Shown here piece by piece: positions 1 to 4,515 of a DNA stretch of 5,636 bases (position 1 is its first letter; the number at the start of each line of letters is the position of its first letter). The translations under genes were made by a program, and so were the position numbers. The notes under the pieces are model-generated. The model did no database searches. It saw only the letters and a program-made list of their open reading frames with translations, and was not told where the DNA came from. Source of the DNA: Candidatus Omnitrophota bacterium. Its GTDB lineage: Bacteria; Omnitrophota; Koll11; Gorgyraeales; Gorgyraeaceae. The DNA lies in NCBI GenBank assembly GCA_018818505.1, contig JAHIRR010000175.1:1-5636 (forward strand), read 5' to 3'.

Positions 1-548
1 CTAAAACCATACACGGCGCCATTTATCATGCTCTGACGGGTATCCTTTCCTAAAACGCCTTTTGGTTTTTCCAGCTTCACCTTTGGTAAAAGCATTGCCT
101 TACTAGAAAGCGCCTCAAGCGAGATCTCAACACCAGGCACAATCACGCCTCCAAGGTACTCCTTTTTTTTATTTACAACATCTATAGTAATAGCTGTGCC
201 AAAATCTACTATAATACAGCCCCCGCCATACAGCTCGTAAGCCGCGCGAGCGTTCACTAATCTGTCCTGGCCTACTTGTTTAGGCCTTTTGTAGAGATTT
301 TTAATCCCACTGTCGACATCCCTGCCTACGACCATGATCTTTCTGTTTAGCGCCCGTTCGACATTCTTGAGTACCTGCGGCACAACGCTTACAATAATGA
401 CCTTTTTGATGTCTTTGCCTAATCTCCTTTGATATGTCGGCCTTAAATTCCTGGCATTGCTCGGGATCCTGAAGCTCTTCTTCAAAACCTTGCCGTCAAA
501 TATACCATTATTAATACTAGTATTCCCTATATCAATCGCTAATAGCAT
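1..548 (-). CDS. coaX: Type III pantothenate kinase CoaX (C-terminal end beyond window)
   Basis: Phosphorylates pantothenate with ATP, the first step of coenzyme A synthesis, in the cytoplasm. The reading frame is open from ATG at 548-546 to the left edge: 182 codons of a family usually about 255 residues long, so roughly the last 70 are missing. Visible ASKHA-type kinase motifs are the N-terminal phosphate loop D6-I-G-N-T10, S54-V-V-P57, the V92-G-Q-D-R-L-V-N-A100 segment holding the family's Asp-Arg pair, the second phosphate motif D115-F-G-T-A119, and Y131-L-G-G-V-I-V-P-G139 followed by I-S-L-E-A-L. These are diagnostic of type III enzymes rather than CoaA or the eukaryotic type. The start is supported by AAGGAG six bases upstream. 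The segment between R27 and S54 is about ten residues shorter than in Bacillus-type CoaX and lacks its usual T-x-D-E stretch. It follows birA after 48 bases that are mostly a palindrome. Identification is firm. Confidence 0.94.
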   Translation of the reverse strand, partial: MLLAIDIGNTSINNGIFDGKVLKKSFRIPSNARNLRPTYQRRLGKDIKKVIIVSVVPQVLKNVERALNRKIMVVGRDVDSGIKNLYKRPKQVGQDRLVNARAAYELYGGGCIIVDFGTAITIDVVNKKKEYLGGVIVPGVEISLEALSSKAMLLPKVKLEKPKGVLGKDTRQSMINGAVYGF

Positions 549-554
549 AATTAT

Positions 555-560
555 CTCCTT
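555..560 (-). promoter_or_regulatory. Shine-Dalgarno sequence of coaX
   Basis: AAGGAG on the minus strand, six bases before the coaX ATG. Its first base is also the last base of the palindrome at 560-599, so a folded hairpin would sit directly against the ribosome binding site. Confidence 0.8.
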
Positions 561-599
561 AACTTTACACTTTAAGGTATTACCTTAAGTGTAAAGTTA
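560..599. repeat. Inverted repeat between birA and coaX, containing the birA stop codon
   Basis: The left arm 560-579 and right arm 581-599 are reverse complements over 19 pairs, with a single extra T in the left arm's T-run (571-573) and one base at the centre. The birA stop codon TAA (599-597) is the outermost part of one arm, and the other arm ends in the first base of the coaX Shine-Dalgarno. No U-run follows the stem in the transcribed direction, so it does not look like an intrinsic terminator. It also does not match the usual BirA operator. It may be an RNA hairpin that affects mRNA processing or coaX translation, a protein-binding site, or a small palindromic insertion; the sequence does not decide between these. 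Confidence 0.85.
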
Positions 600-1556
600 G
601 CGTAACATCACTACATCGCCGGCGAGGACGCGTTCGTTAAAACCAGAATCCAGTCGCAATATAAGGGCTCCGTCCTTATCCACATCTATGGCCTGGCCTG
701 ATATAAGCCTATTATGATAATTTATCTGGACGCGCCTGTCAAGCACTGCGGATAACTTTTTATATTCAGACAAAATGTCGCCTATCTCACCTTTATTGAA
801 TACTTTATAGTACCTATCAAGATTGACTAAAACTGCCTTAACGAATTCCAACCTCGAAACATGGCAATGCCTTTCTTCTGCAATAGATGTAGAGCCATCA
901 GGCAATAGTTCTTTCTTTGTATTTATATTAATGCCGATCCCAGCTATAACAAAATTGACCTTATCTGTCTCGCCATTCAATTCCGTCAATATGCCGCATA
1001 CCTTAAGGCCATTTATAAGAATATCGTTAGGCCACTTAATATATGCGGAAAGCCCCGCTGTTTCCCGCACTGCCTTTGCAACGCTAAGCGCTGAAATAAG
1101 CGTGATCAAAGAGACTTCTCTTGGCAGGATATCCGGCCTTAATATTATTGAAAAATACGCGCCCTTACCCCTTGGCGAAATCCATTTCCGTCCGAGTCTG
1201 CCACGGCCCTTTGTCTGATACTCCGCTGCTACTATTGCGCCCTCTTCCTCGCCAGATGCAGCCAGCTCATGCGCTGCGTCATTAGTGGAAGATACCTCTT
1301 TATAGGAATATATCTTTTTACCTATTATCTCGGTTTCAAGCCCTCGCCTTAACTCGATCGAGCTCAAGACATCTGGAAGCGCTATCAATTTATAGCCAAG
1401 ATGCGGGGACGCTGCAATGTCATACCCTTCTTCACGCAGCTTTTCAATGTGCTTCCATATAGCTGTGCGCGAAACACCAAGCGCCTTGCTCAACTCTTCG
1501 CCCGAGACATAGCCACTTCCCTGTTTCTTAAAAAAATCCAGTATCTTCTCGTCCAT
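597..1556 (-). CDS. birA: Bifunctional biotin-[acetyl-CoA-carboxylase] ligase / biotin-operon repressor BirA
   Basis: Activates biotin with ATP to biotinyl-5'-AMP and transfers it to the lysine of biotin carboxyl carrier domains; BirA proteins with a DNA-binding domain can also repress transcription. The protein has 319 residues, as expected for a two-function BirA. A winged helix-turn-helix occupies about residues 1-60 (recognition helix around S29-R-T-A-I-W-K-H36). The catalytic domain follows: S90-T-N92, the biotinyl-AMP loop G117-R-G-R-L-G-R123, K174-W-P-N-D178, K185 and G206-I-G-I-N210. A small C-terminal domain ends in G-D-V-V-M-L-R. I chose ATG at 1556-1554. The frame can be extended to a TTG at 1577-1575, but that start lies inside the palindrome and adds seven residues outside the conserved domain. 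AGAGGG lies just before the chosen ATG. Repressor function is inferred from the domain; no matching operator is seen in the window. Confidence 0.95.
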   Translation of the reverse strand: MDEKILDFFKKQGSGYVSGEELSKALGVSRTAIWKHIEKLREEGYDIAASPHLGYKLIALPDVLSSIELRRGLETEIIGKKIYSYKEVSSTNDAAHELAASGEEEGAIVAAEYQTKGRGRLGRKWISPRGKGAYFSIILRPDILPREVSLITLISALSVAKAVRETAGLSAYIKWPNDILINGLKVCGILTELNGETDKVNFVIAGIGININTKKELLPDGSTSIAEERHCHVSRLEFVKAVLVNLDRYYKVFNKGEIGDILSEYKKLSAVLDRRVQINYHNRLISGQAIDVDKDGALILRLDSGFNERVLAGDVVMLR

Positions 1557-1560
1557 CCCA

Positions 1561-1566
1561 CCCTCT
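1561..1566 (-). promoter_or_regulatory. Probable Shine-Dalgarno of birA (decides the start)
   Basis: AGAGGG on the minus strand, four bases before ATG 1556-1554, a slightly short spacing. It directly abuts the arm of the palindrome at 1567-1605. It favours the ATG over the upstream TTG at 1577, which has no comparable site. A stronger AAAGGAG (1613-1607) lies inside the last codons of uvrB, 50 bases before the ATG. Confidence 0.6.
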
Positions 1567-1605
1567 AAAGTAGACAAAACAGACAGTGACTGTTTTGTCT
1601 ACTTT
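1567..1605. repeat. Perfect 16-bp inverted repeat between uvrB and birA
   Basis: The arms AAAGTAGACAAAACAG (1567-1582) and CTGTTTTGTCTACTTT (1590-1605) match perfectly around a seven-base loop (1583-1589). The uvrB stop codon TAG (1601-1599) lies inside the right arm, and the birA Shine-Dalgarno begins at the next base after the left arm. There is no U-run after the stem on the transcribed strand, so termination is unlikely. The stem is long enough to fold in mRNA or to bind a dimeric regulator. Confidence 0.9.
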
Positions 1606-3563
1606 TCTCCTTTAAGGTCCTTGATCCTGTCCCGCAATTCCGCGGCGCGTTCGAATTGCAGGTTTCTTGCGCAGAGTTCCATTTCTCTTTGCAGCTCACT
1701 GACCAGACTGCCGACTTCATATTCTTCCTCGTTCTGGCCGGTTATATCAAGAACGACATCCTCTGCCTTTTTAACGGCCTCTATGCCATCCTTTATAGCC
1801 TTCTGTATCGACTTCGGCACGATCTTGTGCTCCTTGTTAAATTCGAGTTGCCTTTTTCTTCGCCTCTCTGTCTCTTGCATGGCCTTTTCCATGGATTTCG
1901 TCACTGTGTCCGCATACATGATCACCTGGCCGTCGATATTTCGCGCAGCCCTGCCCGCTACCTGAATAAGCGCTGTCTGCGACCTCAAAAATCCTTCCTT
2001 ATCAGCGTCTAAAATCGCGACCAATGACACCTCAGGCAGATCCAGGCCTTCGCGCAGCAGATTTATGCCCACCAGGCAATCGAATTTCTGTTTTCTTAAA
2101 TCGCGCAATATCTCAATGCGTTCAATCGTCTCTACCTCAGAATGCAGATACCTGACCTTTAATTTCGCATCCTTTAAATACGCCGTGAGATCCTCTGCCA
2201 TCCTCTTGGTCAGAGTCGTAATAAGCACTCGCTGGCCCTTCCTTGCGCGATCCTTTATATTTTGCACAATATCATCTATCTGGCCATCAGTAGGCTTAAG
2301 TACGATCTCTGGATCAATAAGCCCGGTCGGCCTTATCAATTGTTCGATGACCTGGCTGGATTCCTTTAGTTCATACTCAGACGGCGTAGCTGAAACAAAT
2401 ATCTTTTCATTGACTATATCGGTAAATTCCTCAAAATTCAGCGGCCTATTATCCAGCGCGGACGGAAGCCTGAATCCATAATCAACAAGTGTTTTCTTAC
2501 GCGCCTGGTCTCCCTTGTACATGCCCCTTATTTGCGGCACTGTGACATGTGATTCATCAATAATAGTCAGAAAATCATCTGGAAAATAATCTATAAGACA
2601 ATACGGCTTTGACCCAGGAGAACGGCCGCTCAGATGCCTTGAATAATTTTCTATGCCATTGCAAAAACCCAGCTCCCACAGCATTTCAATGTCATACCGC
2701 GTCCTGGAATTAAGGCGCTGCGCCTCGAGTAATTTATTCTGAGACTTTAATTCCTTGAGCCTTTCCGTTAATTCGACGCGTATTGAAGTGATCGCCTTCT
2801 CTATTCTTTCCTGTGTCGTGACAAAATGCTTCGCAGGATAAATAGCTGCCTTTTCTACCTCCCCTAAAACCTGTCCTGTCAATGGATCTACCTCTATTAT
2901 CTTTTCTATTGTGTCGCCAAAAGAATCCACCCTGAACACTGTTTCCTTATACGCGGGGAATATATCCACAATATCGCCTCTTACCCTGAAACATCCGCGC
3001 GTGAAATCAATATCATTCCGTGAATAGCGTATATTTATAAGCTTTAGAAGAAGAGTATCCCTTTTTATCTTCTGTCCCTTTTCTAAGAATAGCAGCAGTT
3101 TCTGATAATCTTCAGGAGAACCCAGGCCATATATGCACGAGACGCTGGAAACAATGATCACATCCCGGCGCGACATGAGACTACTCGTGGCTGAAAGCCT
3201 GAGCCTGTCGATATTATCGTTTATTGAAGCATCCTTCTCTATATAGGTATCTGTGTGCGGCACATAAGCCTCTGGCTGGTAATAGTCATAGTAGCTCACG
3301 AAATACTCGACTGCGTTATGCGGGAAAAATTCTTTGAACTCAGCATAGAGTTGGGCGGCGAGTGTCTTATTGTGCGATATTACAAGCGTGGGCCTCTGTA
3401 CATCAGCAATGACATTTGCTATTGTAAATGTCTTGCCACTGCCAGTGACGCCCAGAAGGGCCTGGGATCGAGCGCCTTTTTTCAGGCCATGTATAAGCTT
3501 CTCGATAGCCTGCGGCTGATCCCCCTGCGGCTTAAACGAACTTGCAAGTTTAAATTTAGACAT
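1599..3563 (-). CDS. uvrB: Excinuclease ABC subunit B (UvrB)
   Basis: Damage-verifying helicase of nucleotide excision repair. It is loaded by UvrA, probes DNA with its beta-hairpin, and recruits UvrC for incision. The 654-residue length is normal. Domains in order: Walker A G38-V-T-G-S-G-K-T45; the tyrosine-rich beta-hairpin around Y91-Y-D-Y-Y95 through D111; the UvrA-interaction region about 150-250; Walker B D336-E-S-H339; V390-S-A-T-P394; helicase motif with Q534 and G537-R-A-A-R-N542; and the C-terminal UVR domain about 618-652, which contacts UvrC. No key residue is missing. The start gives the family's usual F-x-L...P-x-G-D-Q-P opening (to P17). It follows nadC by 19 bases and has no Shine-Dalgarno near its ATG, which is preceded by U6, so translational coupling to nadC is plausible. 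The stop codon lies within the downstream palindrome. Confidence 0.98.
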   Translation of the reverse strand: MSKFKLASSFKPQGDQPQAIEKLIHGLKKGARSQALLGVTGSGKTFTIANVIADVQRPTLVISHNKTLAAQLYAEFKEFFPHNAVEYFVSYYDYYQPEAYVPHTDTYIEKDASINDNIDRLRLSATSSLMSRRDVIIVSSVSCIYGLGSPEDYQKLLLFLEKGQKIKRDTLLLKLINIRYSRNDIDFTRGCFRVRGDIVDIFPAYKETVFRVDSFGDTIEKIIEVDPLTGQVLGEVEKAAIYPAKHFVTTQERIEKAITSIRVELTERLKELKSQNKLLEAQRLNSRTRYDIEMLWELGFCNGIENYSRHLSGRSPGSKPYCLIDYFPDDFLTIIDESHVTVPQIRGMYKGDQARKKTLVDYGFRLPSALDNRPLNFEEFTDIVNEKIFVSATPSEYELKESSQVIEQLIRPTGLIDPEIVLKPTDGQIDDIVQNIKDRARKGQRVLITTLTKRMAEDLTAYLKDAKLKVRYLHSEVETIERIEILRDLRKQKFDCLVGINLLREGLDLPEVSLVAILDADKEGFLRSQTALIQVAGRAARNIDGQVIMYADTVTKSMEKAMQETERRRKRQLEFNKEHKIVPKSIQKAIKDGIEAVKKAEDVVLDITGQNEEEYEVGSLVSELQREMELCARNLQFERAAELRDRIKDLKGEK

Positions 3564-3598
3564 AAAAAAGGAGTAAAGACGTCTATGGTATTATCTCC
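3564..3598 (-). other. Weak hairpin plus U6 tract just before uvrB
   Basis: On the transcribed strand GGAGATAA (3598-3591) can pair with TTACTCC (3576-3570) with one bulged base, followed directly by six U residues (3569-3564) and the uvrB ATG. The only GGAG near uvrB is thus in a stem, inside the last nadC codons. The stem is only seven pairs with a 14-base loop, so a role as a partial terminator or translation control is speculative. Confidence 0.25.
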
Positions 3599-4425
3599 AA
3601 GGAAAAATCCACAGCTGGAGCTGAGTGGGTAAGCGCACCTATTGAAATCCTGTCAACACCTGTACGTGCAATCTTTGCAACATTTTCCAAGCTAACACCA
3701 CCTGAAACCTCTAGCAAAACCCTTGTCCCTTGTCCCTTGTTCCTTGTTCCTAACCTTGTTGCCCTCCTTGTATCTTCAACCGACATATTGTCCAACATTA
3801 TAATATCAGCGCCTGAGTCCATGGCCTTTCTAAAATCTTTTAGATTGTCGACTTCTACCTCAATGTTTTTGTAATGCTTGTCCTTTGCCCTCTTTATGGC
3901 GTCTTCGATGCTGCACAGAGCCAGGTGATTATCCTTAATAAGGATCTGATCCCATAATCCCATCCGGTGATTACAGCCTCCTGCAACCCTTACGGCATAT
4001 TTTTCTAAGATCCTCAGGCCAGGCAAGGTTTTCCTTGTATCAAATATCTTTGTCTTTTTTGCCTTTTTTACAAACTCGGCTGTGAGCGTGCTGACGCCTG
4101 AGAGCCTGCTAAGAAAATTCAATGCAGTCCTCTCGCACGTCAGGATATTCTTCAGAGAACCTTTTATAGAAGCGATTTTCTTACCCTTTTTAACTACAGC
4201 GCCATCATTATAAATCGATCTAAAAATTATCCTTTCGTCCAGCACAGTAAATACCCATTTTGCAACATCTACGCCACAGAGTACACACTCTTCTTTGGCC
4301 ACAATGTCAGCCAGAACTATCATGTCTTTCTCAAAAATCGCTCCAGAGGTGATATCGCCACCACCTACATCCTCACCCAAGGCAGCCATTATTATTGGGA
4401 GGGCCTTTTCTCTTGCGAGTTTCAT
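3583..4425 (-). CDS. nadC: Nicotinate-nucleotide pyrophosphorylase, decarboxylating (quinolinate phosphoribosyltransferase)
   Basis: Converts quinolinate and PRPP to nicotinate mononucleotide, CO2 and pyrophosphate, the last step of the de novo branch into NAD synthesis. The 280-residue length is normal. The N-terminal domain has E18-D-V-G-G-G-D-I-T26. The barrel contains R99 and N103 in the [10 protein letters not shown] stretch, D129-T-R-K-T133, N152-H-R154, K164-D-N-H167, E189-V-E-V-D193, L211-D-N-M214 and S241-G-G243, matching the substrate and phosphate-binding positions of the family. ATG at 4425 is preceded by GGGAG nine bases upstream. Residues about 223-235 are encoded by a heptanucleotide tandem repeat and read [13 protein letters not shown], unlike the usual helix-loop there and a few residues longer. 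The active-site strands on both sides are intact, so activity is probably kept. No nadA or nadB is seen in the window. Confidence 0.97.
   Translation of the reverse strand: MKLAREKALPIIMAALGEDVGGGDITSGAIFEKDMIVLADIVAKEECVLCGVDVAKWVFTVLDERIIFRSIYNDGAVVKKGKKIASIKGSLKNILTCERTALNFLSRLSGVSTLTAEFVKKAKKTKIFDTRKTLPGLRILEKYAVRVAGGCNHRMGLWDQILIKDNHLALCSIEDAIKRAKDKHYKNIEVEVDNLKDFRKAMDSGADIIMLDNMSVEDTRRATRLGTRNKGQGTRVLLEVSGGVSLENVAKIARTGVDRISIGALTHSAPAVDFSLEIIP
3720..3747. repeat. Heptanucleotide tandem repeat (CCCTTGT) inside nadC
   Basis: Three exact CCCTTGT units (3720-3740) are followed by TCCTTGT (3741-3747). Degenerate copies continue to about 3771 (CCTTGTT at 3754-3760, CTCCTTGT at 3764-3771). 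On the coding strand the unit is ACAAGGG. Seven is not a multiple of three, so successive units are read in different frames, which gives the low-complexity [10 protein letters not shown] stretch. The array falls between the conserved L-D-N-M and L-E-V-S-G-G strands of NadC. The same heptamer recurs in valS. Confidence 0.85.
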
Positions 4426-4434
4426 GATATTTAA

Positions 4435-4439
4435 CTCCC
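4435..4439 (-). promoter_or_regulatory. Shine-Dalgarno sequence of nadC
   Basis: GGGAG on the minus strand, nine bases before ATG 4425-4423. Its first G (4439) is the terminal base of the inverted repeat at 4439-4504, so folding of that repeat could affect access to the site. Confidence 0.7.
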
Positions 4440-4504
4440 GCGAATTATCGCGAATCTAACGCTGATATTCGCGAATATTCGCGTTGGATTTGCGAGTATT
4501 CGCG
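4439..4504. repeat. 66-bp compound palindrome between valS and nadC, six copies of CGCGAAT/ATTCGCG
   Basis: The outer arms 4439-4462 and 4481-4504 are inverted repeats matching at 20 of 24 positions. Two of the four mismatches would be G-U pairs in a plus-strand RNA but A-C in the operon transcript. The interior holds a perfect 14-base palindrome at 4465-4478. The heptamer CGCGAAT occurs three times on the plus strand (4439, 4449, 4470) and its complement ATTCGCG three times (4467, 4477, 4498). It fills most of the 90-base gap and starts 11 bases after the valS stop. No U-run follows, so it is not a standard terminator. It resembles a REP-like or miniature palindromic element, or a cluster of binding sites. 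Confidence 0.85.
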
Positions 4505-4515
4505 TTTAAAAAGTT

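Noticed and set aside
163..170. Run of eight A residues in coaX as a programmed frameshift or phase-variable tract
   Set aside because: It encodes ordinary lysines in an intact frame, with conserved motifs in the same frame on both sides and no alternative product; it is only a possible slippage site.
1554..1577. TTG start at 1577-1575 for birA
   Set aside because: It lies inside the palindrome arm without a ribosome site, and the added residues are outside the conserved domain. The ATG at 1556 has AGAGGG upstream and gives the usual N-terminus.
1567..1605. The birA-flanking palindromes as BirA operators
   Set aside because: BirA sites typically have TTGT-x-AACC-like arms separated by about 14-16 bases. 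Neither this repeat (7-base loop, GTAGACAAAACAG arms) nor the one at 560-599 matches, so no operator is called.
3255..3632. Plus-strand open frames opposite uvrB, nadC, birA and valS
   Set aside because: They lie antisense to well-conserved genes, show no recognisable domains or ribosome sites, and are explained as shadows of the coding strand.
4439..4504. Intrinsic terminator of valS
   Set aside because: No U-run follows the stem on the transcribed strand; the sequence continues straight into the nadC Shine-Dalgarno.
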